From assembly GCA_001800285.1 (NCBI GenBank), contig MGVC01000020.1, positions 1 to 64,000 on the forward strand: a stretch of 64,000 bases of DNA, written 5' to 3'. The position numbers and the translations under genes were made by a program. The number at the start of each line of letters is the position of its first letter. Position 1 is the first letter of the stretch. A model generated the notes under the pieces. It saw only the letters and a program-made list of their open reading frames with translations, did not search any database and had not been told where the DNA came from. Shown one piece after another: positions 1-9,333 of the stretch. This stretch comes from Elusimicrobia bacterium RIFOXYA2_FULL_39_19 (lineage in GTDB: Bacteria; Elusimicrobiota; Endomicrobiia; CG1-02-37-114; XYA2-FULL-39-19).

Positions 1-154
1 TGGATATAAGAATTCAGGAAACAGTGAAAGTTTAGCGGGTTTATCAGGCGGGTTTGGATATAAAGATAAAAGCGGTATAGGAATAGATTATGCGTGGGTA
101 CCTTACGGAGACTTAGGGGTAACACATAGAATTTCAATAACGAACAGATTTTGA
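1..154 (+). CDS. PorV/UPF0164-family outer-membrane protein, C-terminal fragment
   Basis: The window opens inside a reading frame whose last 51 codons end at a TGA. The translated tail (GIGIDYAWVPYGDLGVTHRI) is nearly the same as the end of the complete PorV-like protein at 27292-28239 and resembles the barrel end of the one at 53206. PorV/UPF0164 proteins are outer-membrane beta-barrels; PorV in the type IX system carries cargo with a C-terminal domain. The N-terminal part lies outside the window. It sits 39 bp upstream of a giant secreted protein with the C-terminal domain discussed below, the same neighbour order as 27292/28254. The fragment is too short to ask whether the gene is intact. 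Confidence 0.8.
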   Translation, partial: GYKNSGNSESLAGLSGGFGYKDKSGIGIDYAWVPYGDLGVTHRISITNRF

Positions 155-193
155 AAATAGTTGAAAAGAATCAAAAAACGGAGGAAAGGATTA

Positions 194-3100
194 ATGAGCA
201 AAAAAAATATTATTTTTACGGCATTATTAATTATTGGATTAGCAGTAAACTCTTTTTGCGGAGTTTCAGACCCGATAATTGCAACTGACGTAAGCCCGGA
301 TAATACAACCTTAGAAAAAATAGTTGCAAATGTAATAAATTCAGGCATGACAGACGAGCAAAAAGTTATGGCTCTATGGAAATGGAATATGCTGCATGTT
401 TCTCATAACGCTGGTATGACGGAACCTTTTATGGGCACTACAAATTCTACAGTAAGAGATACTATAAAATTTCTGCATTGTTACGGGTTTGCTGTATGCG
501 GCGATAATGCAACTTTGAGTTCAGGCTTATATGATGCAGCAGGTTTTCCTACACGTATCCGTCATCTTGGTTCGCATACAGTACCGGAAGTTTATTATGA
601 CGGCGCCTGGCATTACTATGACGCAAACCAGGCAGGTTATGCAATTAATAATGAAGGTAAAGTAGCAAGTTCAAATGACCTGGCAATAGCTCAGTACGGC
701 AACGGTGTTAATGGGGACCCTACATTGCTGGGCCCGCAGGCATCACCGAATCCTCCTGACCCTCATTTTCCGGGCAACAGTTGGTCTATTGTTCCGGGTT
801 ATCCTGCCTTTGTTTATAATTGTTATAACGGCTGGTACCCGAATAATCCTTACGATATAGGCCCTCAATGGTATGAAATACATGTCGATGCTCACCGGAT
901 GAATTTTACTTTAAAAGAAAATGAAACTTTTACCAGATATTTCCATCCACAAGGTTTTGGCGCATCAAAAAATGTTTGGTGGGGTACCGCTTCTGAACCT
1001 TACCGCAGCGGGACTACTTTTGCATTGAATTTTGTTTTACAGGATCCGGGAAATGAATTTTCCGTTAGTTCAGGCAAACGTTATCACGGCAACGGCCAAT
1101 TAGTATGGAATCCGGACTTTACCAGCGGAGATTTTTGGAACGGGGTAGAATCTTACAGTAATGTAGGAACTCAAGGATCTTCCCCGAAACTTTATGCCAC
1201 ATCAGGAACCGGCGAAATAATATTTTTAGTGGAGACTCCGTATCCCATAGGAGCCTCTCCGGCAACTACCAGTGTTTTTGATCCCGGTGCAACTAACGGT
1301 GCAATAATTTCAGGGGATGCTGTTGGAACGGCTGCCTTGGATGTTTCAATAAATCATGGGGCCACTTGGACTTCCTATGGCAGTGTGTCAGGAAGTTTCA
1401 GTGAAGATATAACAGACCAGGTAAAAGGCCATTATCTTTATTGGGCGCGGTTCAGGTTTTCTGCCGGGTCAAACGGATTGGATAATCTGCAGTTTGATAC
1501 CCGCACAATGATGAGTAATACCATGCTTCCCTGGCTGAATGAAGGAACAAACAATATTGAATATAATAGTTCAGGGCTTTCCTGTAAAACATTTATTCCG
1601 GACATTTGGACCAGCCAGGCAGTATATGAAGCCAAACGTCTTTCAGACAGTAACGTTTACTGGTATAACAATTCACTAAAACATCTTTGCATTACGGATA
1701 AGAATCAAAAAGGGTATGTCATTTATCAGATGGATGCACCGAATACTATAGAAAAAATAACTGCCAGTTTTGCTTATGCCCAGGGCATTCCTACCGTAAC
1801 GAATCAGGCATACCGCATTTATGTTTCTGTTGATAACGGTTCTACCTGGACTCAGGCCGGTGAATTTTATCCGCCTAATAAAGAATACTCAGCCTGGGGA
1901 TTTATGGATGGTGAATTGGATATATCAGCAGCGGGTGTTAACAGCTGCCAGGTAAAATTTGAAATGGATCCTCAGGGCAATAGCAGCGCTGGTATTAGCG
2001 CAATGCAAATCTATGCTCTTTATCAGGATCCATCTACTTCAGATTTAAAAATAACTTATGCCTGGAATGAAACCAAAACATTACATACGGACGAAAGGAC
2101 TGTTCCCGGTTCAGGTACATCAAATTACTCAATTTTTTGCGGGGCCAGTACTACGCCTGTGTATGTTAGAATGGAAGTAATATCCGCTAACGGTAAAACA
2201 ACCATAACCGGCAGTGTAAAAGATAGCGGCGGTTCTGGCATAAGCGGAGTAGATTTAGCCTTATCCGGAAGCAGTACCGGCAGTTACACAACCGGCGGCA
2301 GCGGATTTTATACATTCAGTGTTTCAACCGGCGGCACTTATACAGTAACCCCAACCAAAACAGACTGGAGCTTCAGCCCTGTAAATTTAAGTTTTGCAAA
2401 TATTACCAGCGCGCAAAGTAACCAGAACTTTACAGGTACTTACAGCGGCAGCGGCTATAGTATTGGCGGAACAGTAACCAGCAGTACCGGAAGTGCATTA
2501 GGCGGTGTACCAATAACGCTTAGCGGAAGTGCCAGCGGAAGTACAACAACTAACGGAAGCGGTGCTTACCAATTTAGCAGTGTAGCGCCCGGCAATTATG
2601 TAGTAACACCCAGTTTATCAAATTGGGCTTTCAGCCCTATAAACCGTACCTACACAGGACTGGGGGATAATCAAAGCAACCAGAACTTCACAGGTACCTT
2701 TATAATCCCTGCAGGGTACAGCGAGTTTGTATGTTCAATAAAAGCTACCGGCGGTGATTACACTTCTTTATCTGCCTGGGAAACAGCAATACAAAGTGAT
2801 TTAACCAGTTCAGCAGTGAAAGTATTTAATGGTATCAAAACCGGTACGATAAACGATGCAGCCACTGTAAGCGGTGCAACTTCCGGTGCAACCGGGACAG
2901 TATATCATTGTACTCAAACTCAAATATATTTGAATGTTACCGGCGGAACATTTCAAGCCGGTGAACAGATACGCGTAAATGCAAGCAATTATTTTACGGC
3001 CAATAATTCCGGTGATAAAGTTATTGCTGTGGCGGAATGTTATTCCATGACAGATACAACTCCTCTAACAATAGCCGGCTGGACCACCAGTACAACAAAT

Positions 3101-5836
3101 TATATAGAAATCCGTACTCCTGCATCATATAAACACAGCGGGCAGTGGGATACAGATGCGTATATAATGAACACAGGAGCAGCAGCATCAGATTCAATAT
3201 ACATAAATGAAGCCAATGTAAGAATAAACGGATTACAGATAAATGTAACAAAGGACGATACAGCAACATCAAATGGAATTCAGATTTATGGTGACGCTAC
3301 AAGCCCTGAAGATATAAGGATAAATAATTGTATTATCAAGGGGGCAGGAAATTTCACAACAAATTCAAAACGGGGAATATTTACAGCAGCTTCAGCAGTG
3401 GCAGGTTCAAAAGTAAGGATATACAACAACATTTTTTATGATTTTAAAGGAACCGGCAGTAGTTATATAGGGGCCTATATAAAGGATGCAAGCCGAACCT
3501 GTTACCTTTACAATAACACGGCAGTAAATTGTGAATACGGATATTACAGAGATTTGGCAACAGTAATAGTTAAGAACAATATAGCACAGGACTGCACAGA
3601 CGGTTTTGGCGGAGGCGGCTGGGATGCGGCATCCGATTACAATTTATCGGATATAGCCAGCGATGCTCCGGGAACAAATTCCAAGAATGCAACAACGGTT
3701 ACCTTTGAAAGTAAAACCAATAAAAATTTCCATATAGCAGAAGCAGATGCAAGCGCAAAAGATTTCGGAATGTATTTATCTACCGACACATATTTATCTT
3801 TCAGTACTGACATTGACGGTGATTCAAGAAGCGGCAGCTGGGATATTGGGGCGGATGAATACAGTGGAGGTGCAGGAAGCGATATAACTCCGCCGGAGCC
3901 GCCGACAAATTTAGCAGTTTTAGACCAAACAGAAACCAGCCTAACCATAAGCTGGACTGCCAGTGTACAGGCCAGTGACGGTGATTATGCAGAGTATTAC
4001 AAAATATACCGGGATGCGGTATTGGCCGGCACTACAACAGGTTTGAATTTTACAGATACAGGGTTGAGTGCAGGAACAACATATAATTATAAAGTATATT
4101 CTGTTGATGATATAGGTAACCAGTGCAGTGAATGTGTAACCGCAGATTTTAATACATCCGGATCCGGAGCAGATACAACTCCGCCTAATCCTCCGACAAG
4201 TTTGGATAGTTCCGTACAAACAGAAACCAGTATAACCTTAACCTGGACAGCCAGTGCACAGGCCAGTGATAATGATTATGCCAGTTACTATAAAGTTTAC
4301 CGGAATGCAGTTTTGGCAGGTTCACCCGGTGATACAACATTTACAGATACAGGATTAACAAAAAATACAACTTATAGTTACACAGTATATGCGGTAGATG
4401 ATGCCGGCAATCAGAGTACCAGTGCTGCCAGTAAAAGTTTTTCAACTTCAGGAGCAGATACAACAGCGCCTACAATAGTATCGGTGATAGTAACAAATGC
4501 AACAACAGTTACAGTAGTGTTCAGTGAACCAGTAGACCAAACAACAGCAGAAACAAAAGCAAATTACAGCATTAATAACAGTATAAATATAGCAGGCGCG
4601 GTATTAGATTCAGATGAAAAAACAGTAACTTTAACTACCAGCCAGCATAGCATAGGAACAACTTATACAATAACAATAAGCAGTATCAAGGACCAGGCAG
4701 GAACGCCCAACACAATAGCAGCCAACAGCACAATGAACTATATGTACGGAGACACAGTAGCCCCCGGCAATGTAACCAGCTTAAGTGTTATGGATAATCC
4801 TACAGACAGAGGCGGTAAGGCAATAGTCAGCTGGACCAAAGTTTCTGACAATGATATAGCAGGTTATAAAGTTTACTATTCACCGGTGCCCTTTAGCAGT
4901 ATAACCGGGGCAACCTATTTCAGCGGTTCGCCGGTTTCAAACCTAAACGCATCTTCATGCGTAGTAACCGGCTTAATAGTAAACAGTCAGGACTACTATT
5001 TTGGAGTATTGGCGGTAGATTTATCAGGAAATGTAAGCACTGTCATAGCTAATGTAGGCCCGGTACGAGCCATAAATAACCGGTTAGGTGAAACCATAAA
5101 CGGGCAGAAAGTTTATGAAATAACAATGAATTGTTATAACCTGAAAGCAAAAGTGATAGCAACCCCCGGTTTAAACGACGGAGTATATGTAAACATAAAG
5201 AAACCCGAAACAAAAGCATTAAAGATAAGCCAGGCAAACACAGCTGCGCAGAATGATACAAAGATAATGAGTACAACAATAAATGATTTATCGGATACCA
5301 GCACGGAGTTTAATGCTTTGTTGAGCCTGGTAGACAGAGTAACAATAGTATTGTCCTATCCATCAACTATAACAGGAGAAACAGAAAACGGATTAAGAAT
5401 ATATTGCCTGAATGAAACAACAGAGGAGTGGGAACTGGTACCCGGGGCGCAGGAATTATCCCCGCTTGCAAATACGGTAGCGGTAGAAGTAGGGCATTTC
5501 AGCGTGTACAGAATAATGGGAGCAGTATTATCAAAAGACAACTTAAAAGAGGTAAGGGTATATCCAAACCCGTTTAAACCTAATGACACTAAATCAGAAA
5601 CGGGAACCTGGGACCGGGGTATAGCGTTTGAGAATCTAACAAACAATTCAACGATAAAAATATATACGTTGACAGGTGAACCTGTAATAACGCTTGAAGA
5701 AACAGATAATGACGGTAAATATACCTGGGACGTAAAGAATAAGGAGAAAGAAAAACTCTCAAGCGGAACCTATATTTATAAAATCACTAACACTACCGGT
5801 GAAAAAATAACCGGAAAAATAGGGATAGTGAGATGA
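194..5836 (+). CDS. Giant secreted modular protein: transglutaminase-like, CarR-like, beta-helix, FnIII, C-terminal sorting-type domain
   Basis: The ORF track starts at a TTG (161), but ATG 194 follows a strong GGAGGAAAGGA site and begins a typical signal peptide, so I use it (1,880 aa). Order seen: a transglutaminase-like region near residues 40-160 with a plausible Cys102-His128-Asp143 triad (AVCGDNA, GSHTVPEVYYDG, YYDAN); a long beta-rich region; two carboxypeptidase-regulatory-like repeats (~670-840); a right-handed beta-helix-like module (~842-1230); two FnIII domains; an SbsA-type Ig-like domain; a third FnIII; and a FlgD-like C-terminal domain (~1783-1880, beginning VRVYPNPFKPND). The beta-helix module also occurs twice in the 48562 protein, and the C-terminal domain recurs in other giants. 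It is probably exported to the surface. The substrate is unknown; the triad may be catalytic or only structural. Confidence 0.8.
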   Translation: MSKKNIIFTALLIIGLAVNSFCGVSDPIIATDVSPDNTTLEKIVANVINSGMTDEQKVMALWKWNMLHVSHNAGMTEPFMGTTNSTVRDTIKFLHCYGFAVCGDNATLSSGLYDAAGFPTRIRHLGSHTVPEVYYDGAWHYYDANQAGYAINNEGKVASSNDLAIAQYGNGVNGDPTLLGPQASPNPPDPHFPGNSWSIVPGYPAFVYNCYNGWYPNNPYDIGPQWYEIHVDAHRMNFTLKENETFTRYFHPQGFGASKNVWWGTASEPYRSGTTFALNFVLQDPGNEFSVSSGKRYHGNGQLVWNPDFTSGDFWNGVESYSNVGTQGSSPKLYATSGTGEIIFLVETPYPIGASPATTSVFDPGATNGAIISGDAVGTAALDVSINHGATWTSYGSVSGSFSEDITDQVKGHYLYWARFRFSAGSNGLDNLQFDTRTMMSNTMLPWLNEGTNNIEYNSSGLSCKTFIPDIWTSQAVYEAKRLSDSNVYWYNNSLKHLCITDKNQKGYVIYQMDAPNTIEKITASFAYAQGIPTVTNQAYRIYVSVDNGSTWTQAGEFYPPNKEYSAWGFMDGELDISAAGVNSCQVKFEMDPQGNSSAGISAMQIYALYQDPSTSDLKITYAWNETKTLHTDERTVPGSGTSNYSIFCGASTTPVYVRMEVISANGKTTITGSVKDSGGSGISGVDLALSGSSTGSYTTGGSGFYTFSVSTGGTYTVTPTKTDWSFSPVNLSFANITSAQSNQNFTGTYSGSGYSIGGTVTSSTGSALGGVPITLSGSASGSTTTNGSGAYQFSSVAPGNYVVTPSLSNWAFSPINRTYTGLGDNQSNQNFTGTFIIPAGYSEFVCSIKATGGDYTSLSAWETAIQSDLTSSAVKVFNGIKTGTINDAATVSGATSGATGTVYHCTQTQIYLNVTGGTFQAGEQIRVNASNYFTANNSGDKVIAVAECYSMTDTTPLTIAGWTTSTTNYIEIRTPASYKHSGQWDTDAYIMNTGAAASDSIYINEANVRINGLQINVTKDDTATSNGIQIYGDATSPEDIRINNCIIKGAGNFTTNSKRGIFTAASAVAGSKVRIYNNIFYDFKGTGSSYIGAYIKDASRTCYLYNNTAVNCEYGYYRDLATVIVKNNIAQDCTDGFGGGGWDAASDYNLSDIASDAPGTNSKNATTVTFESKTNKNFHIAEADASAKDFGMYLSTDTYLSFSTDIDGDSRSGSWDIGADEYSGGAGSDITPPEPPTNLAVLDQTETSLTISWTASVQASDGDYAEYYKIYRDAVLAGTTTGLNFTDTGLSAGTTYNYKVYSVDDIGNQCSECVTADFNTSGSGADTTPPNPPTSLDSSVQTETSITLTWTASAQASDNDYASYYKVYRNAVLAGSPGDTTFTDTGLTKNTTYSYTVYAVDDAGNQSTSAASKSFSTSGADTTAPTIVSVIVTNATTVTVVFSEPVDQTTAETKANYSINNSINIAGAVLDSDEKTVTLTTSQHSIGTTYTITISSIKDQAGTPNTIAANSTMNYMYGDTVAPGNVTSLSVMDNPTDRGGKAIVSWTKVSDNDIAGYKVYYSPVPFSSITGATYFSGSPVSNLNASSCVVTGLIVNSQDYYFGVLAVDLSGNVSTVIANVGPVRAINNRLGETINGQKVYEITMNCYNLKAKVIATPGLNDGVYVNIKKPETKALKISQANTAAQNDTKIMSTTINDLSDTSTEFNALLSLVDRVTIVLSYPSTITGETENGLRIYCLNETTEEWELVPGAQELSPLANTVAVEVGHFSVYRIMGAVLSKDNLKEVRVYPNPFKPNDTKSETGTWDRGIAFENLTNNSTIKIYTLTGEPVITLEETDNDGKYTWDVKNKEKEKLSSGTYIYKITNTTGEKITGKIGIVR

Positions 5837-5839
5837 GTC

Positions 5840-5871
5840 CAAAATACCTCGCAATTATTTGAGGGGTATTT
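5840..5871 (+). terminator. Possible weak terminator hairpin after the giant gene
   Basis: AAATACCTC and GAGGGGTATTT can form a stem with a small bulge just after the stop codon. The T-tract is short (ATTT), so this is a weak terminator or simply part of the adjoining repeat. Confidence 0.35.
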
Positions 5872-6046
5872 ACCCGCTTTCGCAGAATGCCCCGAGTGTA
5901 AACTTAGGCGTGAATGCGTTGTAGGGTATCCCCTAAAGCTGTCCGCCACAAATCATTGGCGGACGGTTAGCGACAGGGGATGTGCTTCGGCGGTTTTTGC
6001 CGAAGATGAAGCAGCTGCTATGGGCGTAAGCCCATAGTGCTTCACT
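5867..6046 (-). repeat. ~180-bp structured dispersed repeat, copy A
   Basis: This stretch is a near-identical reverse-complement match of 61918-62100. The outer segments, including a continuous block of over 70 bp, are the same in both copies. Two internal hairpins differ: copy A has TCCGCC..GGCGGA where copy B has an unrelated longer hairpin, and copy A has an extra GGGCgtaaGCCC hairpin that copy B lacks. CTTCGGC..GCCGAAG and ATCCCCT/AGGGGAT pair in both. The conserved frame with interchangeable hairpins suggests a folded RNA or a small non-autonomous mobile element. It contains no ORF. The strand is set arbitrarily, with copy B as plus. Confidence 0.8.
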
Positions 6047-6058
6047 ATAAAAAAACCC

Positions 6059-6087
6059 TTGAAAACCAGGGTTTTACGGTGTATAAT
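6059..6087 (+). promoter_or_regulatory. Sigma-70-type promoter of the first catabolic operon
   Basis: TTGAAA, a 17-bp spacer and a perfect TATAAT are seen. The predicted start falls at about 6094, at the base of the leader hairpin, so transcription runs straight into the terminator-like structure. Confidence 0.75.
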
Positions 6088-6090
6088 AAT

Positions 6091-6129
6091 AATAGGAAAT
6101 ACGCATATTGTGCATTTCCTATTATTTTT
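6091..6129 (+). terminator. Leader terminator-like hairpin (composite leader 1)
   Basis: AATAGGAAAT pairs perfectly with ATTTCCTATT, and an inner GCA/TGC extends the stem. The run ATTTTT follows. The hairpin begins at the predicted transcription start, so it is a promoter-proximal attenuator-like structure, not the end of the upstream gene. Confidence 0.65.
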
Positions 6130-6139
6130 GTATGTCAAT

Positions 6140-6154
6140 GCAGACGGTTGCGCA
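6140..6154 (+). promoter_or_regulatory. Operator-like motif, copy 1 (GCAGACGGTTGCGCA)
   Basis: This is the most divergent of six copies of GMARACGKYTGCRCA. It starts 10 nt after the last T of the leader hairpin T-run and 33 nt before the predicted start of the aldo/keto reductase. The core resembles LacI/PurR-family operators. No cognate regulator lies in the window. Confidence 0.5.
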
Positions 6155-6186
6155 TATTAAAAGTGTCACAGTATTGTGCAAAAAAT

Positions 6187-7320
6187 ATGAAATTTAGAAA
6201 ATTTGGCAAATTAGATTGGCAGGCTTCCGTACTCGGGTTCGGCTGTATGCGTTTTCCAGTTGTTAATAACAGTGATGCAGTAGATGAAAAGGAAAGCATA
6301 CGAATGATTCGTTATGCAATTGATAACGGTGTAAACTACCTGGATTCAGCTTATGGTTATCACGAGGGTAAAAGCGAGGTGGTTTTAGGTAAGGCTTTAA
6401 AGGCCGGATACAGGCAAAAAGTCAAACTAACTACAAAAATTCCTGTTTGGGCTGTAAATACAGAAAGCGATTTTGATAAAGTTCTGGACGAACAACTAAA
6501 AAGGCTCAATGTTGACTATATAGATTTTTATCTTTTTCATTCACTTAATATAGATTATTGGAAAAAAATACAAAAATTCAATTTAATTGAAAAAGCCCAG
6601 TCTGCAATAAAAGAAGGAAAAATCAGGAATATAGGTTTTTCATCTCACGATAGTTACAAGAATATAAAAACAATAATTGATAGTTTTGATCAATGGGTTT
6701 TATGCCAGTTTCAATATAATTATTTGGATTCTAATTCAGAAAGTGTTAAATATGCAGCGTCAAAGGGGCTTGCTGTTGTTGTAATGGAACCTTTGCTTGG
6801 AGGAAAACTTTCAAATCCTCCGCAAATTATTAAAGATATTTTCGATAACTCAGGTTATAGAAAAGAACGTTCTCCTTCAGATTGGGCTTTACAATGGGTG
6901 TGGAACCAGCAGGAAATTTCTGTGGTGTTAAGCGGAATGAGCGCGATGCAGCAGGTTCAAGAAAATATTAAGTCAGCAAATATTTCCAGTCCGGGGCTTT
7001 TAAACCGCAAAGAGTTAAAAGTTCTTGAGCGTGCCAGAGCGCAGTATGAAAAATTAATTCCCATTAAATGTACAGGGTGCAATTATTGCAAACCATGCCC
7101 TCAAAAAATAAATATACCCTGGGTGTTTGAATTATATAACAAAGGTTTTATACACCAGCATTTTGAAAGTTACTCCAGGGCTTATTCTATGTTAGGAGAA
7201 GCGAAAGCTGATGCGTGTATTCAATGTGCTAAGTGTGAAAAGAAATGTCCTCAAGGGCTGCCAATAAGTAAATTTATGTCAAAGGTAAGCGGGGTTTTTA
7301 AAACATGCGCAGTGAAATAA
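6187..7320 (+). CDS. Aldo/keto reductase with C-terminal 4Fe-4S ferredoxin domain
   Basis: The ORF track extends to 6037 through the repeat and leader; homology (KFGKLDWQASVLGFGCMRFP) supports ATG 6187, giving 377 aa. The N-terminal part is a predicted AKR barrel (DSAYGYHEGKSE with the catalytic-type Tyr, then KLTTKIP). The last ~80 residues carry two Cys clusters (CTGCNYCKPCP and CIQCAKCEKKCP) typical of the AKR subfamily with a ferredoxin-like tail. It probably oxidises or reduces sugars or polyols in the cytoplasm. It is the first gene of the long catabolic run and overlaps the next gene by 16 bp. No good ribosome-binding site is visible. Confidence 0.88.
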   Translation: MKFRKFGKLDWQASVLGFGCMRFPVVNNSDAVDEKESIRMIRYAIDNGVNYLDSAYGYHEGKSEVVLGKALKAGYRQKVKLTTKIPVWAVNTESDFDKVLDEQLKRLNVDYIDFYLFHSLNIDYWKKIQKFNLIEKAQSAIKEGKIRNIGFSSHDSYKNIKTIIDSFDQWVLCQFQYNYLDSNSESVKYAASKGLAVVVMEPLLGGKLSNPPQIIKDIFDNSGYRKERSPSDWALQWVWNQQEISVVLSGMSAMQQVQENIKSANISSPGLLNRKELKVLERARAQYEKLIPIKCTGCNYCKPCPQKINIPWVFELYNKGFIHQHFESYSRAYSMLGEAKADACIQCAKCEKKCPQGLPISKFMSKVSGVFKTCAVK

Positions 7321-7889
7321 ATAAGTTTTTTGTTAATTTTGCAGTAATCAGTATGTTTGTTTTATCAATAACAGTATATGCCTCGGCCGGCAACAGGTTA
7401 GCTGTAATGGATTTTTCAAAATGGGATATGCCAACCATAGTAAATGATACTGTTATACCGGTATTAGCAGAAGATTATATTGAGGGTGATCAGGGGTTAA
7501 GTTTAAAAATCACTTTTGTAGGCCGTGGTTTTTGCGGGCGTAAAAACGTTGAAAAACCCTGGTCAGATTTCAAGTATTTCAAATTTAGCGCTTATAACGC
7601 CCAAAATAAAAATCTTACGTTTTCGCTTGTAATAAAAGATAAAAACAGCATAAGCAGCAGGAAAAACATGGATACCTGGATAGTCCTGCCCTTTGTTTTG
7701 AAGCCCGGAATGAACAGAGTATCATTAAATCTGAAAAAAGCTGAACATTTTGGAGATAAGAAAAAAATAGATCTTTCTGAAATAAAACAATGGCATTTTT
7801 CTTATAAGCTTTTTCCTGAGCAGAAATGGGAAGAAACCGGCCCCGAGCAGGTTGTTATATATATAAGCGACATAAGAGTGGAAAATTGA
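7305..7889 (+). CDS. Secreted single-domain CBM-like beta-sandwich protein
   Basis: This 194-residue protein has a predicted signal sequence (FAVISMFVLSITVYASA) and then one beta-rich domain. The domain pattern, DxEGDQGLSLKITF..KPWSDFKYFKFSAYN..FVLKPGMNRVSLNL..I.FYISDIRVEN, is clearly paralogous to each of the two repeats in the protein at 54512-55651. It resembles carbohydrate-binding or CIA30-like jelly-roll folds, but no binding residues can be assigned. The start overlaps the end of the reductase gene, so the two are cotranscribed. A role in holding glycan at the cell envelope is an inference. Confidence 0.65.
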   Translation: MRSEINKFFVNFAVISMFVLSITVYASAGNRLAVMDFSKWDMPTIVNDTVIPVLAEDYIEGDQGLSLKITFVGRGFCGRKNVEKPWSDFKYFKFSAYNAQNKNLTFSLVIKDKNSISSRKNMDTWIVLPFVLKPGMNRVSLNLKKAEHFGDKKKIDLSEIKQWHFSYKLFPEQKWEETGPEQVVIYISDIRVEN

Positions 7890-7917
7890 GAAAAAAACGG
7901 TAAAGGAGAAATATTTG

Positions 7918-9264
7918 ATGAAAAAAACAAAAAGAACATCACTATTATTGGTTTTATTATTATCTTTTTTTTCATTGTTTTTTGTCGGAAATGTAAATGC
8001 AGAAAAGCTCCGTTACATTGTAGAAACTGATGCAGGGGGTGACCCGGATGATGAAGCTTCTCTTGTTAGGTTTATGTTATATTTAAACGATATTGAACTT
8101 GAAGGTATGATTGCCACAAGGCCGGAAACCAGGGAAGATAATACAAATCCGCAGCGTACCGGGCTGGATATTTGCCGTTCTTACCTCAACGCTTATGGCG
8201 AAGTCTATGATAAACTTAAAGAAAATGACCCCGAATATCCAACAAAACAATATTTATGGGATAGGACCGTGGCAGGTTATGATAATACTGATGACGGCGT
8301 GAACCTGATAATTTCCATAGTTGATAAAGATGACCCCAGGCCTGTATGGTTTAGCAACTGGGGAACTGATGACGGTACTATCAGCAGTTTAAAAAGAGCG
8401 CTGGATAAAGTTTTGGCCGAGAGGGGCCCGGAAGGTTATGCTGTTTTTAAAAATAAAATAAATCTTTGTTCCGATATGACTTATCCGGATAATAAATTTG
8501 GAGGCCATACGGGAAAAATTAAACCTGACTGGTTAATTACGATTGACACAAAACTTCCGGATATGGATTGCGGCACCTGGTACTGGAGGTTCAAACCTTT
8601 AACCTATAAAGCAGGCGGGTTTGATATAGACGCTGATGTTAAAACTAATCACGGGCCTCTTGGGCCGCTTTATACAATTCAGAAAGAAGGGGACACCTGT
8701 GAGTTTCTTTATGTGTTACCTACAGGCCTTTCTGATGTAAATCATCCTGAGTGGGGCTGCTGGGCAGGCCGCTATGGAGTGAATGAAACTTACAATAATC
8801 CTAATTGGTACTGGATAAATCAAAGAGACAGATGGGAACGCACCATAAGCAGGGATAATACCTTATTAAGGTGGGCAGTACACATACAAAATGATTTTAA
8901 AGCCAGAATGGACTGGTGCGTAAAATCTTATAAAGAGTGTAATCACGAACCCGTGGTTGTGTGCCAGGATAATAAGACAACTGATGTGCTTTATGAAAAT
9001 ATAAAATCCGGAGAAGATGTAACACTAAGCGCAAAAGGAACAATGGATCCTGACGGTAATAAGCTTATTTATAGCTGGTATGTTTACCCTGAGCCAAGCA
9101 GCTACCAGGGGGAAGTATCAATCAGTAATGCTGATAAGCAAGAGTGTAAAGTCAGTATACCCCAAGATGCCGGAGAAAAAAATATACATATTATTTTAGC
9201 AGTTACCGATGACGGCTCACCGGCGCTTACCAGGTACAGAAGGGTGATTGTTCAGGCAAACTGA
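7918..9264 (+). CDS. DUF1593 (Sde182-type) nucleoside-hydrolase-like secreted protein
   Basis: ATG 7918 lies 10 nt after TAAAGGAG and is preferred to the TTG codon just before it. A signal peptide (LLLVLLLSFFSLFFVGNVNA) precedes a nucleoside-hydrolase-like domain with the metal-binding type motif ETDAGGDPDDEASLVR and later GGFDIDADVKTNHGPLGP. The last ~90 residues form a separate beta domain (YSWYVYPEPSSYQG..) typical of the DUF1593 C-terminus. The family occurs in polysaccharide-degrading bacteria; its exact substrate is not known. It is probably periplasmic or surface-located. Confidence 0.85.
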   Translation: MKKTKRTSLLLVLLLSFFSLFFVGNVNAEKLRYIVETDAGGDPDDEASLVRFMLYLNDIELEGMIATRPETREDNTNPQRTGLDICRSYLNAYGEVYDKLKENDPEYPTKQYLWDRTVAGYDNTDDGVNLIISIVDKDDPRPVWFSNWGTDDGTISSLKRALDKVLAERGPEGYAVFKNKINLCSDMTYPDNKFGGHTGKIKPDWLITIDTKLPDMDCGTWYWRFKPLTYKAGGFDIDADVKTNHGPLGPLYTIQKEGDTCEFLYVLPTGLSDVNHPEWGCWAGRYGVNETYNNPNWYWINQRDRWERTISRDNTLLRWAVHIQNDFKARMDWCVKSYKECNHEPVVVCQDNKTTDVLYENIKSGEDVTLSAKGTMDPDGNKLIYSWYVYPEPSSYQGEVSISNADKQECKVSIPQDAGEKNIHIILAVTDDGSPALTRYRRVIVQAN

Positions 9265-9333
9265 CAATACAGGCGGTTGTATAAAGCTGATAAATATAAT
9301 AACATGGAACGAGAAATAATAGAGGGGCAAAAA

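Noticed and set aside
3021-5646. Long minus-strand ORFs inside the giant genes
   Set aside because: They lie opposite strongly conserved coding domains and their translations are low-complexity, as expected for shadows.
5953-6138. ORF track entries over the ~180-bp repeats (5953-6138 minus, 61919-62101 plus, 61670-62053 minus)
   Set aside because: They arise from the repeat and leader sequence and have no protein-like features or proper start sites.
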